A stretch of DNA of 64,000 bases, taken from assembly GCA_037176885.1 (NCBI GenBank), contig JAWWNJ010000003.1:1302001-1366000 (forward strand). The letters are read 5' to 3'. This document shows positions 8,547-18,834 of this stretch, one piece after another. Numbering within the stretch: position 1 is the stretch's first letter; every line of letters starts with the position of its first letter. Under the pieces are notes generated by a model. It did not search any database, was not told the origin of the DNA, and saw only the letters and a list, made by a program, of their open reading frames with translations. The stretch comes from Favolaschia claudopus. Taxonomy: Eukaryota > Basidiomycota > Agaricomycetes > Agaricales > Mycenaceae. The translations under genes and the position numbers were made by a program.

Positions 8547-11263
8547 ATCATCATTCCTCTGAGGTGTGGATTCTATTTGCCCAAAAGAAATCCCAAGTCT
8601 ATTCAAAACTCAAAGAATGGCGAAAATCTACTGAGGCACATTTTCGTGCTCAAATTGCTAATTGGGAATTCTGTGAGGGCTGGACTCGATTCTTTCGCAC
8701 AGATGGGGGTGGTGAATTCACGTCTCATCAAATAGAAACAGAATTCAAACGTCTAGGCATCATCCATGAAACAACAGCACCTTACACTCCAGAGCAAAAC
8801 GGAGTAGCAGAGCGAATGAATCAAACACTTGTTTCCAGAGCTACAACTATGTTGATCGCCTCACGCCTTCCTCGTAAATTTTGGGTCTTAGCAATGAAAG
8901 CAGCTGGTTATACTGTGAATAGAACACCTACTTCAGCACAGGAATTTGAGATCCCTCATGAGAAACTTTTTGACCGTCCAATAAACATACGACACCTGCA
9001 TCCCTTTGGCTGTAGAGCTTATCCTCTGATTCCTCAAGAAAAGCGTCACAAGCAGAAATTTGGCGATAAAGCAAAGCGTTGCATCTTTGTTGGCTACCAT
9101 GAATATGGTGAAACCATCACATCTAGGCATGTTCGGTTTGATGACCAGGAACTTAATTCACCTATAGAACCAAAGCTTGAGGCACCTGCGACTTCTAGGA
9201 AAGAATATGAGGATTTTGCTCAGACATTGCGGAAGAGGTCTACCCCATATTATGGTGATGATGACGATGATGGTGAACCGGACACTTTGCCTCACCTGAT
9301 ACCAGGTTCAGTGGGGGATAATCTAAGTCAGGCTGATCCGCCGTCTATTGTCCATCCATCAAATAGGGGAGCTCCACCATTGCGCAAGGTCGCAGGCGTA
9401 CGACAGGAACCTACTAGGCGGTCAACACGTCCACATGCAAGGGCACAACATCCCACTGCTGAGTACGACAGAATAGCTGAAGGACCACAGCATCAGTCAA
9501 AAGCTCAGCGTGATGCAGAGAATGCAGCACGTAAACAGGCGAAAGAAAATGAAGCTTCTGTCGAACCAGACATTGAAGTCCCTGATGCTCCAGAGGCAGT
9601 CTTGCTTGCTTCTCTAGATGATGCTATTGAAGAAGCCTTTTTAGCTCAGAACCCTCTTGACCCTTCTAGTTGGCAAGAAGCATTGCAGGGTCCTAATGCT
9701 GAACATTGGAAAGCTGGACTTGAAGAGGAACTTGCTGGTTTCCGAGCAAATGATGTCTATGATGTTGTTCCCATACCAGACGGTGTCAAGCCTATTAAAT
9801 CCAAAGTGGTTCCCAAAGTCAAAGTGGATGAAACAGGCAAAATTGCTCGTTACAAAGTCCGAATCGTTGCCAGAGGAGATACTCAGAAGGAAGGTGTTGA
9901 CTACAAAGAAGTTTTTGCGCCCACTGCCAATCTTGAGTCTGTTCGCATCATTTGTGCTCTTGCTGCCAAATACGACTTAGAACTGGATCAGCTGGATGTT
10001 TCACAAGCCTACCTCAATGGTAAACTGGAGGAAGAAATCTACATGATGCCTCCGGAAGGTGTTGAAATTCCAGAAGGTCACTGCTGGCGACTCAAGCGAT
10101 CATTGTATGGTCTTAAACAAGCTGGAAGAACTTGGAACAGGACCTTTGACACAGAGATTCTAAAACTCGGATTTCATCGCTTGAATTCAGAGACCTGCCT
10201 TTATGTTTATAAAGAAGGCAAACAGACTTGTTTTGTTGTGGTCTATGTTGATGATCTTCTTGTTGCTGCAACTTCTAAAGAATTCTCTTCCAAAGTCAAA
10301 AGAATGCTTTCGTCTACTTTTAAGATGCGAGACCTGGGTCCAGCCAAATACCTCCTTGGTATCGAGATCATTCAAAACCGTAAGAAGCGCACCATTGCAC
10401 TGAACCAGCGTCAGTATATTGACAAAGTCCTTTCTCGCTATGGCATGACAGACTGCAAACCTGTATTCACACCTATGTCTACTGGAACCCCTCTCACAGA
10501 GAATGACCCTGATGACGACAGTATCATTACACATATGGCTATTGTTGAAGGTGGAGCTATTGTTCCATATCAAAGTGTAATCGGGTCTGCTATGTATGCC
10601 ATGCTAGGTACTCGACCAGATCTTGCATACAGTGTAGGAGTACTTGGTCGATATAGTGCAAAGCCAAAGAGAATTGATTGGGCAGCAGCAAAACGACTTC
10701 TTCGATACCTCAAAGGCACCCGTCATTGGGAACTTGTATACAACGGGGCTGACATCAGCATGGACATGCAATTTCTGGGATACAGTGATGCCAATTGGAA
10801 TGGAGACAGAGATACATCTCGTTCTACTTCTGGTTATGTGTTCATTGTGAACTCTGGAGCAATCGGATGGTCTAGCCGTCGGCAATCCATGGTCGCTCTA
10901 TCTTCTACTGAGAGTGAATACATTGGACTTGCAAATGCAGGACAACATCTAGCATGGTTAAGATCATTTTTTGACGAACTAGGTCAACATCAGAGAAATC
11001 CCACTGAGTTGAGATGTGATAACCGAGCTGCCATTATTCTCTCCCAGGATCCACAATACCGCGCTAGGACTCAGCATATACAAAGGAAATATCATTTTGT
11101 TCGTGATGACTTGGTTCGCACTGGAGAATGTATTGTCTTGTGGTATCCTACAGATGAAATGGTGGCAGATATTTTCACAAAACCTTTATCTCATGACAAG
11201 CACTCCAAATTCTGTCTATCTATGGGACTACGGCCTGGGTCGAGTGGGGGTGTCAGAATATGA
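8540..11263 (+). CDS. gag-pol: Copia integrase core, reverse transcriptase and RNase H (pol part 2)
   Basis: Open frame in register with copia pol from about 8540, with no ATG near the start (GTG at 8564 is not a plausible start), so it depends on the upstream frame. The integrase core shows DGGGEF and the downstream NGVAERMNQTL block (about 8700-8835). A long linker ends near 9640. The reverse transcriptase has VARGDTQKEG, QLDVSQAYLNG, LKQAGRTWN and the catalytic YVDD at 10244-10255. RNase H follows with SDANWNGD, STESEY and RCDNRAAI (about 10780-11035). The stop lies 13 bp into the 3' LTR, which is common in copia elements. All catalytic blocks look intact; only the frame break at about 8538-8546 separates this from part 1. 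The pol domains match those of an active element in order and spacing. Confidence 0.95.
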   Translation, partial: LIDHHSSEVWILFAQKKSQVYSKLKEWRKSTEAHFRAQIANWEFCEGWTRFFRTDGGGEFTSHQIETEFKRLGIIHETTAPYTPEQNGVAERMNQTLVSRATTMLIASRLPRKFWVLAMKAAGYTVNRTPTSAQEFEIPHEKLFDRPINIRHLHPFGCRAYPLIPQEKRHKQKFGDKAKRCIFVGYHEYGETITSRHVRFDDQELNSPIEPKLEAPATSRKEYEDFAQTLRKRSTPYYGDDDDDGEPDTLPHLIPGSVGDNLSQADPPSIVHPSNRGAPPLRKVAGVRQEPTRRSTRPHARAQHPTAEYDRIAEGPQHQSKAQRDAENAARKQAKENEASVEPDIEVPDAPEAVLLASLDDAIEEAFLAQNPLDPSSWQEALQGPNAEHWKAGLEEELAGFRANDVYDVVPIPDGVKPIKSKVVPKVKVDETGKIARYKVRIVARGDTQKEGVDYKEVFAPTANLESVRIICALAAKYDLELDQLDVSQAYLNGKLEEEIYMMPPEGVEIPEGHCWRLKRSLYGLKQAGRTWNRTFDTEILKLGFHRLNSETCLYVYKEGKQTCFVVVYVDDLLVAATSKEFSSKVKRMLSSTFKMRDLGPAKYLLGIEIIQNRKKRTIALNQRQYIDKVLSRYGMTDCKPVFTPMSTGTPLTENDPDDDSIITHMAIVEGGAIVPYQSVIGSAMYAMLGTRPDLAYSVGVLGRYSAKPKRIDWAAAKRLLRYLKGTRHWELVYNGADISMDMQFLGYSDANWNGDRDTSRSTSGYVFIVNSGAIGWSSRRQSMVALSSTESEYIGLANAGQHLAWLRSFFDELGQHQRNPTELRCDNRAAIILSQDPQYRARTQHIQRKYHFVRDDLVRTGECIVLWYPTDEMVADIFTKPLSHDKHSKFCLSMGLRPGSSGGVRI
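11242..11250 (+). promoter_or_regulatory. Polypurine tract
   Basis: GAGTGGGGG abuts the 3' LTR and would prime plus-strand DNA. The position and composition are typical of copia elements. Confidence 0.8.
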
Positions 11264-11560
11264 ATTATTCCGGGTAGCCGCCCCGCCGCTCCGGCCCTTG
11301 ATAGATATCTGATACTTATCGTACAGCCTTGTTTTCTTACATATAAACCGTGCTCGTCTGTCCACCACCCTCAGTCTTTCATCCCACATTGCGGGAGACT
11401 GAGGGTGAGTTCTCTATCTATCTACCTACTTATATTTACTTACTCATTGTGTAGTTATTGCGCCTTCCGCGCATTTTCAGGTATTTAATATACAGTCTTT
11501 CATCCCACATTGCGGGAGACTGAGGTTATTGCGCCTTCCGCGCATTTTCAGATTCTGTTA
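11251..11560 (+). repeat. 3' LTR of copia element
   Basis: Same 310 bp as 6367-6676 except G at 11273. It contains the leader segment at 11372-11404, the intron-like 50 nt at 11405-11454, and the intron-less copy at 11493-11551. It is followed by the right TSD CGGGC at 11561-11565. Confidence 0.96.
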
Positions 11561-11965
11561 CGGGCAAGCGTGGAATTGGAGTTGGTAGTATTCGGCGCGA
11601 AAAAGGGAAAGGTGGGAAGCAAAGGGATAAATGACTGCACGTGAACGCGCAGGTAGAGTATCCAAGGTCGAGGGCATGGAGTTGATTGAAGCTACCGAGG
11701 CTGAGCTCAGAAGAATGACAGAACCGGTAGAACGAGCTCGCTGGAGATGAGAGAAGTGACGGCGGGGGTACGTGAAGTGATAGAAAGGGATCCCGAGGAC
11801 ATTAACGAGATTGCGAGACAGCCGAGAGTCATTCATAGTGTTGTCGCTCTCCATCCACAGCCCCCCAGCGACAGCGATGAAGGAAGAAAAAATTCTAAGC
11901 ACGAATGCCTCAGCAGCGTTTCAAACGCGCTCGAGACCGGAATAGATCAACCAGTGCGCTCCATT

Positions 11966-12075
11966 ATGGGGAAGCTTGCTTCCCCATTCATCGGTATAGG
12001 GCTCCAGAATGCAGATGCTTACAAATCTCCGTCCGGATGCTTTGTAAGCACTGCCTGAGTCCGTGGCCTCGGACT
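11966..12075 (-). repeat. Dispersed repeat with a 9-bp stem (partner 26699-26793)
   Basis: The reverse complement recurs at about 26699-26793. Both copies contain GCTTACAAA and TTTGTAAGC as an inverted pair around a GGACGGAG loop, and both end in a word reading ACCGATGAATGGGGAAGCAA on the 26.7-kb strand. This is probably the remnant of an old element; its ends are not defined. Confidence 0.65.
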
Positions 12076-12669
12076 TCGGGAACAGCCGGCACTGTCATTG
12101 CCATGTGACTTTCGGGCTGTGCGCCGAATAAACTTTTCCGAGCTTTTCCGAGTGTTCAACTTTGGTTCAACCCAAGTTCAATCGGCCTGTTTGAACCTCA
12201 TGTGCTGTAAATAAATATATATACCCTACCAGCACCTATATACTCAATGGTTGCCTGCTCCTTACTGTAAGAAAACATTCAGTAAGCATCAAGTTTTGTA
12301 AGTTACAAGCCTCCCAAAAGCCTCCTCAGGTCACCAGCACTTTTAGAATCGCCACCAGTGCCGGGGCTCGGGGAATGCTTTGAGCAACTTCAAAAAAATT
12401 ACCAGACTTTGTGCTACTACCAGTGTCTTGAATATACTTACCACTATCCAGTACCAGTGAGTATAAGCTTTAGCTGTCAAAATTAATAACCCAAAAAAAC
12501 CAGGGCCACTGAGTGTGCTACCAGATTCATAAGTTGTAGAAGGGTTTTGAAGGTGAATATGAGGGCGGTTACTGAGGCGGTTCTGAGGTTCGTCAACTGA
12601 AATAAGTTGGTTACCCAAATCGGGCGAAACACTGCTTGAGCCAATGATGTTGCCCGAATTTAGCAAGAT

Positions 12670-12787
12670 TAGCTACTGTACATGAATGAATTGGAGGTAT
12701 TCGACTACGATATTGAATTCCCATTCGCACTGAAGCAAGCTTACCCTCCTATGTGGACCATTGTCCACATACCCAACATGTTGAGGT
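12670..12787 (-). repeat. Dispersed repeat, arm 2 (partner 718-830)
   Basis: Inverted counterpart of 718-830, running from TAGCTACTGTA through CCTATGTGGACCATTGTCC to CCCAACATGTT. See that entry. Confidence 0.75.
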
Positions 12788-13326
12788 GATTATCGCCGCA
12801 CAAAAAGCAGTTGAATGTAAATCGATCGTGGTGTCGTCCTGGATCCACTGATGACAAACGAGAGACGATAGCGGAAGCTAGCCGCAACGGGATGACACGC
12901 GGAGATGGGTAGCACGGTACAACAATATCAAGTCGATTGCGACATTCGCAGCACTCCCATAATGAAGGCAGCGACGACGAGTCAGATGAAGAGTGAGATG
13001 CGAGCCTCAGCAGTGTTTGAAACGCGCTTGAGAATCGAGAGAGGTCAGGAAGATGGTCGTGGAGCACCTCAGAGTGTCGTATTGCACAAGATCCCGGAAA
13101 TTCAAGGCCCCCCAGCCAAAAGTATTTTGAAGCTCAGGCTGAGTCTGAAGTTCGCAAGGCGAAGTTGCGAGCGGATAGGCGGCGGGAGAAATAACGAATC
13201 ATTGAAAAGATTGGATTATGATTGCTGACAGCGTTGCAAACGCTCTGTTGGTCGTCGCTGAGCGTCGAGTGCCGTGACGTGGCGACAATCCCTTCCTCCA
13301 CCACCATCTCCGACGCAGGCGACGAC

Positions 13327-15171
13327 CACCGAGCGCTGCCTATGGCTCAGCTGCTGGTGGTCTCCTCTGTCTTGAAGTGTTTTACCAAACTCCTGAAGCA
13401 TTCAAGACCTCTTTTTTGGTGGACGAAGATTCTCTGCGCCGAGCGCAGCAGGCTACTCCTTGTCGATACAATCTGGACGATCTTATCGATGCAAATCACC
13501 GAGCGCCGCCTCAGGTTAGGCTGGTGGTGATGTCTGTCTTGAAGATTCTCGCAAGCTGGCTTCGCTTTCATTCTTCAAGACTTTCTTCTTTCTTCTTGCG
13601 ACGCGCTGGTCACGGATTGGGAAATACCGAGCGCCGTGAAGCTGCTACTGGTGTGTTGCGAAGGATTTGTGGGGTTGGGGGCTGGATGAACGGAGAATTG
13701 ACGAATGCAAGCGACGCCGACAATTTGATTCTATTTCCTTGTTGCCCTTCTCGCCCGCTCTTCGCCTCAGATGCAGCTTGTCGTTCTGGCGGTTGTCCTC
13801 AAGATCTGCGGCCAGGGGCGCCGGTTTCTGACCTTCACTTATTAAGACTTTGTTCTGTGGACGAAGAATATCTGGGCAGCGCGCACAGGCTCGACACATT
13901 CAACTGGGATTCGAGGAAGCACCGAGCGCCGTTCGCGGCTGCTGGTGATACTCTGCCTGTCGATTTCCGCGAACAGGGGCTTTGATAACTCGCTCCGTCT
14001 TCAAGATTCTTCTTGTGCAGATCACCGACCGCTCCACAAGGCTTCCGGCGGACCTGAAGATTCCTGGGATGGGGGGCATAGATTAAAAGAGCTTAGGAGA
14101 TGTTGGAAAGACTTCCGGATGGACGAAAATATAGTAAGCATTCTTCCTGGCGACGTCGGCGTCGCCACTCCTGTTCTTTCTCGATATGGAATGAATACTC
14201 GTTACGAACTTGTTCATGTCTGAGGAATCGCCGACGTCTCGCTGTCTGGCTGCATACCTCAGATGTTCGTATCAATCACATTCAAGCTCGACGTCTCGTT
14301 GAACCTCGACTTCATCATTCCGCGTCGCATCCCAATGTAGACCTTGCACGCGCTGCCTCGGTCCTCCTCTCTCTCCGCTTTCAAGATTCTTGTGCAGCCA
14401 GTTACCCTCGACGTCTCCTCAGGCTCCGTGCTCAAGCTGAGGAAAGGGTGTGTGAATGGGTCATTGGAACCACCGAGCGCCGTTTGCGGCTGCTGGTGGA
14501 TTTCTGCTTGCTTAGTTCGGGAGTCCTCCCCGAAATACTCTAAGTAGACGGAGACAACTACGACAACTCCGTGGCTCACGTTGGGATGTTGGCATTGGAA
14601 GATTTCGCCGCTGCGTCCCAGCAGCTCAAAAGAGGTCTCGACATTCGATCTGGAGTTGTCCGTGTTAATACGACACGCCTTCTTCCTTCCATGGAAGCCT
14701 CTCACGCCCCTCCCGAACGACCATTTCCAAGTCGAATGCAATCCGGTCTAGCATTCTCCGGGGTTCCCGGAGCTTTCCCAAACAAGTGCTCGTTGAGAAG
14801 CTTTGTGAACGTTAGAGCATACTCCAATATCGCTCGTTCGTGGTGGTCGATTTGACGGCTTGTCCCACTTTATTTTCGCTTGCACTGAGGGGCTAGCCTC
14901 CGCTGTCTACCTTCTTCGCCTCAGACGAAGAATCCATGCTAGTACATGACACCAAGCGCTGCCCGCAGCTGCTGGTGACTCAAGTGCGCGCTGGGGGGCT
15001 AGTCCTCGTCGCGCTATCGTCCAATCTTCCCTGAATCACACCACGAACGTCGGCAGGAATCGACGCTCATGGGCGGAGGCTTGCCCTCCGCTTCCTGATT
15101 CCGGGGATAGGGAAGAAACTGGTGCCGGCGCATCAGACAGCAACACCGAGCGCCGTTCGCGGCTGCTGGTG
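13327..15171 (+). repeat. Seven scattered copies of a 28-34-nt GC-rich hairpin motif
   Basis: The consensus begins CACCGAGCGCCG and ends CGGCTGCTGGTG. Copies begin near 13327, 13497, 13626, 13920, 14472, 14950 and 15144. The two halves are imperfect inverted complements around a short loop, so each copy can fold. Several are followed by TCTTGAAGATTCT-like words. Spacing is irregular (130-480 bp), so this is not a simple tandem satellite. Confidence 0.75.
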
Positions 15172-16707
15172 GCTATCAGTTCGAAGGTTATGCAAATGGG
15201 AAAAGGAACACTTCACCTCGGAATGAGGGGCTGTGAATTTGGCATTCAAAATTTTCTTTCTTCTTCGCTATCGCTGGGGGGTGAAGGATATGTATAAGCT
15301 ATAGCGACGAAGAAGAATACTCGTTGAGTCCCAAGATGCCCATTGCTGTGAACCAAGTCTACGGCCATCGTGAGCGCAAATGTATCGGCGCGTTTTGCTG
15401 GACTGTCGAGGCGTGATGTAGACCGAGGATAGCTGCGACCTTCCCAGTCGAGAGTCAACGACGCACCTTGGGATCTTCCCAAACTGCTGAGACTGAGGAA
15501 AGGTTTCTTCGTTGGCGGCACGTACAGTCCCACAGGCAGCACGGGCTGACTCGGAGCTCCCTTCATTGGGTTAGAAGCTCCAAGCCTGGTCTGAGCGCCG
15601 TAGGACACGGCCGTGGAAGAAACGGATCTCCACGATCAACGACGCACCGCTGCCATGTAGCGCTGCTGAGATTGTGAGGGGCCTGGACGTTGAAGGAGTT
15701 GGATGGTATTGACATAGGTTGAGTTGTTGTTCTCGTTGAATCAAATAGAGACTGCGGGCATGTGGAGTCGCCATGGGACGGGGAAGCGCCGACCTCGTGT
15801 CTGGCTGCATGCCTCTGCCGTTTGAATCTATGCATTCGGGGAGCAAAAATGAAATGACAGTTAGTGCTATACATCTAGCTGTACAGATCCAAGTGGTGGA
15901 ATAGCAGCCTACGACTTAGTTGTCGTCAGCCAACGTTGCGTGAAATGCGGACACGGGAGACATACTTCAAGCCCACTCTCCTACCATCTTCCGCCACCGC
16001 GTTATTTCGACGCTCACTTTCCTCCGCTTCGTGCGCAACTTCAGTACGCGTTGGCTGATAAGGGTGGATGGCGCGTCTGCGGCAAGGCCCTGTAAGCCGT
16101 GAAAAGCGAGGAAGAGAACGATGTACACGGTGCTTTATTGCACATTCCATCTACTCTCCACCTCCATCTTCCTCAGCGACCATCTGGCAGTCCTCAGATC
16201 CGAATGAACGTTGACGGGTTTTGAAGTTGTTATTGAGCGAGGAAGCGCCTCTTGGCTGCATGCCTCCGTGGTCCCGGATCTACGTGTTTGGGGGGCTAAG
16301 ATAGATTGACGGAGTGCTACACATGTCACAAGGTGTACAAGTCAGAGTATCGCAACCCCAACGACTTCACTTCGAGTTGTCGTCAGCTGAGCTTTGAAGA
16401 TATGGATGCGGGAGCGTACCTCAGCAAGCTCACGCGTCTTCGTACACGCTTCTCCCCTCACAATTTGCTGTCAACGACTTCGCGTTCCATCGACCACCTC
16501 GTGCGCCGTTTCCGTCGATTGTTCACGTAGTCTTCAACCTCCCGGCGGCGTAACACCTCGCTTCAGATTGTGGTAGGGTGTTTGGTCGGGTAGATAGTCA
16601 TGTGATGTAGACAGCGTGTGTATCCATTGCCTTGCCTCTTGCCATCGTCGTCCGCGTTCAGCTACCTGCGGAGGGCCATCCCTAGCGACCCCGGGACCCC
16701 ACCACAT

Positions 16708-16728
16708 ATGGTGACGAGAGCGTGATTC
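16708..16728 (+). promoter_or_regulatory. Primer binding site of the small LTR element
   Basis: TGGTGACGAGAGCGTGATTC is complementary to a tRNA 3' terminus including CCA; the implied tRNA ends GCTCTCGTCACCA. A nearly identical site occurs at 63810. I cannot assign the tRNA isotype from the sequence. Confidence 0.7.
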
Positions 16729-16909
16729 GCACCCAGCCTGCCCCGACGACCAGATCTTGCCTTGGTTTTGTCTTGAGCCACTCGTCCAGAAGAGCTGCTT
16801 TTTTCGCGCGATTTGCGTTGTCTTGACTCGTTACCGCCACCGCAGTCCCTAGAAGTCCTAGTCGTTGTTGTCATATCTGCAGTTGAAGATTTTCGAAGTT
16901 TCCGGAACC

Positions 16910-17791
16910 ATGGAGTCAAAGAGTTCGCCACGTAGCATTGAAGAATCGCAGCGTGACATGGAGCGTATATTGCTCGAAACTGTGCCTTGGAGCGCACGGA
17001 AGAAGGGAGGTACAGAGCTGCAGCAGTGTCTGAAGAGACTCTGGGCTATAGCGTTCGATAAAGGCATGGAGTGTGCAGAGGAAGATGCAGAGCAGGTGAG
17101 AAAGGAAGGGTATGAGGAGGGAGACCGGGCAGGAACACAGCGTGCAGTGGAGTCATGGGAGAAGCTCACAGTTGCGATTGCAGCCAAGCAAGTGAAGCAG
17201 CTTGAGGGGGAGCGTATGTGGGGTTTCGAGGTTGGATGGAAGCTTTGCGAGGAAAAAATGAAGAAAAATAAGGTGCGCGACGTGTCGTCGACAGAAACTG
17301 CGGTACAGACAGACATGCCGGTTCCGGCTCTCGTTTCGGTCGCTGTCTCCGCTCCCTCCCTCCCTCTGTCCGATGTCGCCACCCAAACCGATATACCCAC
17401 TGTTGTCACCATCGTGTCCACACCGCTAGATTGGGCCGAAGACGCGCAGGAGTTGCCTACACGTGCACCACCACCTCCGACTCCCGTGAGGGACTTTTCC
17501 TGTCTGCGTTCCGACAGAACCCATCCGTTTGCAAGTCTACGCCGGAGAGAACGCCGCGCACCACCGAGCATATTTTATCATACCCGCGCACATGGACATT
17601 GCAGACCACCAAAAATTCATTCACAGTACATATCACATCGCCGGTCGTATTCACATCCGCACCCCCGATCCCCGCCGACTACTTTGTTTCACAACACCCG
17701 ACAGCAACCACGTCTCGATTGGGATCACGATCCTCGACTTCGTGACTTAAGTCGTGCGCTTACAGCGTTGGGTTGGTGCAGGCCGCATTGA
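16910..17791 (+). CDS. Unknown ORF inside the small LTR element (about 293 aa)
   Basis: I choose the ATG at 16910; the open frame begins 45 nt earlier without an ATG. The product is charged and probably helical in its first half, with a block of Glu/Lys-rich segments (residues about 15-130). Then comes a Val/Ser/Thr-rich stretch, a short proline run, and an RDFSCLR-like motif near residue 200. The C-terminal third is basic and low-complexity and may not be real coding sequence. There is no gag zinc knuckle, protease or polymerase motif. It lies entirely between the two LTRs. It resembles the cargo-type ORFs of agaricomycete LARDs in general layout, but I do not assign a function. It could be a captured host gene or a divergent gag-like protein. 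Confidence 0.55.
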   Translation: MESKSSPRSIEESQRDMERILLETVPWSARKKGGTELQQCLKRLWAIAFDKGMECAEEDAEQVRKEGYEEGDRAGTQRAVESWEKLTVAIAAKQVKQLEGERMWGFEVGWKLCEEKMKKNKVRDVSSTETAVQTDMPVPALVSVAVSAPSLPLSDVATQTDIPTVVTIVSTPLDWAEDAQELPTRAPPPPTPVRDFSCLRSDRTHPFASLRRRERRAPPSIFYHTRAHGHCRPPKIHSQYISHRRSYSHPHPRSPPTTLFHNTRQQPRLDWDHDPRLRDLSRALTALGWCRPH

Positions 17792-18037
17792 GGAGGTTTT
17801 TCTTGGTTTTCTTCGAGCTTTTGGGCGACGAGGACGTCGCCATTTTGTGTTGGGCACATGTGGTAGGGTGTTTGGTCGGGTAGATAGTCATGTGATGTAG
17901 ACAGCGTGTGTATCCATTGCCTTGCCTCTTGCCATCGTCGTCCGCGTTCAGCTACCTGCGGAGGGCCATCCCTAGCGACCCCGGGACCCCACCACAAGAT
18001 TGTAGTTAGCAGACTCTTCTCGGGATGTAGATTCGTT

Positions 18038-18834
18038 CCACGCACCTCGGTATGAACGAAAATCGAAAACGAAAACGCGGCTAGCTGATATTGATCAGGC
18101 GGCCTTCCAGGCCATCAAGTCCATCAATTGCGAGGATTCAGAAACGAAAATGACCGGTTTCAACACGGCAAAGAAGCCGAAAGGACTGGATTGATGTCAC
18201 AGTCACAATGTACGTGTTCTATCGTGCTTGCCGAACGTGTCCGAGTGGCTGTACCAGGTCACGCACACGGCGTGCTTTAGCACTCTAAATTATCAATTGA
18301 TTTAAGAGTGAAGATCACTCAGTGCAAGACTCAGTGCGCTCTGCACTTCAGAATCATAAAATGAAATTTTTTTACGACACCCATTCGTGGCAAACATGAT
18401 ATAGACGGAGGCAAACAGGAAACAAGAATGGACTACATAAAGTAAACAAATATTATTATTTTATATTTTGGTTAATTTGTGTTGGCTGCCGGCAGTAGCT
18501 AAGTTGCACGAGCATATCAATTTGCGGGGAAAAACGGCAATTTCGGGTACTTTTGGTAGCTGCGAGTACAAAAGCGGAGCATCGGAACCAACATACAGCC
18601 GTTTTGGAAACCATATACGGGTTTTGATTGAGTGGTGCTCAACGTTTCGAGCAAGCATGTACGTGACCGTGACCCTTGGCGTGATGACATCATAGAGCCG
18701 ACCTTGACTTGTTCCGTGCCGACTGTTTCATTTTCGTTTCTGAACCTGCTGCCGACGGGCACCGCCGGCCATCTATACGCTATTCTATATATAGTCGTTT
18801 TCGTTTTCGTTTCTAGTATATACTCCACGCACCT
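18038..18834. mobile_element. MULE-like non-autonomous element, 10-bp TSD
   Basis: CCACGCACCT occurs at 18038-18047 and 18825-18834 as a perfect 10-bp direct repeat around a 777-bp unit (18048-18824). The inner ends are imperfect inverted repeats that share the block GAAAACGAAAACG (left, about 18068) and its complement CGTTTTCGTTTTC (right, about 18796). TSDs of 9-11 bp are characteristic of Mutator-like elements. No transposase is encoded. The left end starts only 41 bp after the 3' LTR of the small LTR element. Confidence 0.78.

Larger units (their letters stand above)
6367..11560 (+). mobile_element. Ty1/copia LTR retrotransposon, full length (5194 bp)
   Basis: Two 310-bp LTRs bracket gag and pol. 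The 5-bp target site duplication is CGGGC at 6362-6366 and 11561-11565. The LTRs differ at one position (6389 C versus 11273 G), so insertion is very recent. Downstream of the 5' LTR is a primer binding site for the initiator-Met tRNA anticodon region, and a polypurine tract ends at 11250. The domain order gag, protease, integrase, reverse transcriptase, RNase H identifies copia (Pseudoviridae-type), not gypsy. One frameshift near 8538-8546 splits pol, so this copy is probably non-autonomous unless the shift is a sequencing error. Confidence 0.97.
11566..16568. other. Gene-poor repeat region between the copia element and the small LTR element
   Basis: No gene with recognisable homology. Contents: one arm of a repeat at about 11966-12075 (partner 26699-26793), the arm at 12670-12787, the hairpin motif array at 13327-15171, and two diverged repeat units near 15770-16000 and 16240-16450. 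Many short frames exist on both strands but none carries a family motif. Confidence 0.5.
16569..17996 (+). mobile_element. Small non-autonomous LTR element (TRIM/LARD-like) with one ORF
   Basis: Two near-identical 138-bp direct repeats (16569-16706 and 17859-17996) begin TGTGGTAGGG and end CCCCACCACA, which is the TG...CA arrangement of LTRs. AGAT flanks both sides (16565-16568 and 17997-18000) as a likely 4-bp target duplication. Two bases inside the 5' LTR lies a tRNA 3'-end primer binding site beginning TGGTGACGAG. The interior is 1.15 kb and encodes no reverse transcriptase or integrase, only one ORF that I do not recognise. It must be mobilised in trans. No clear polypurine tract was seen. 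Confidence 0.85.

Noticed and set aside
16707..16733. tRNA 3' half on the minus strand
   Set aside because: It lies two bases after an LTR end and starts TGG, so it is a primer binding site complementary to a tRNA, not a tRNA gene. The same reasoning applies to 63810.
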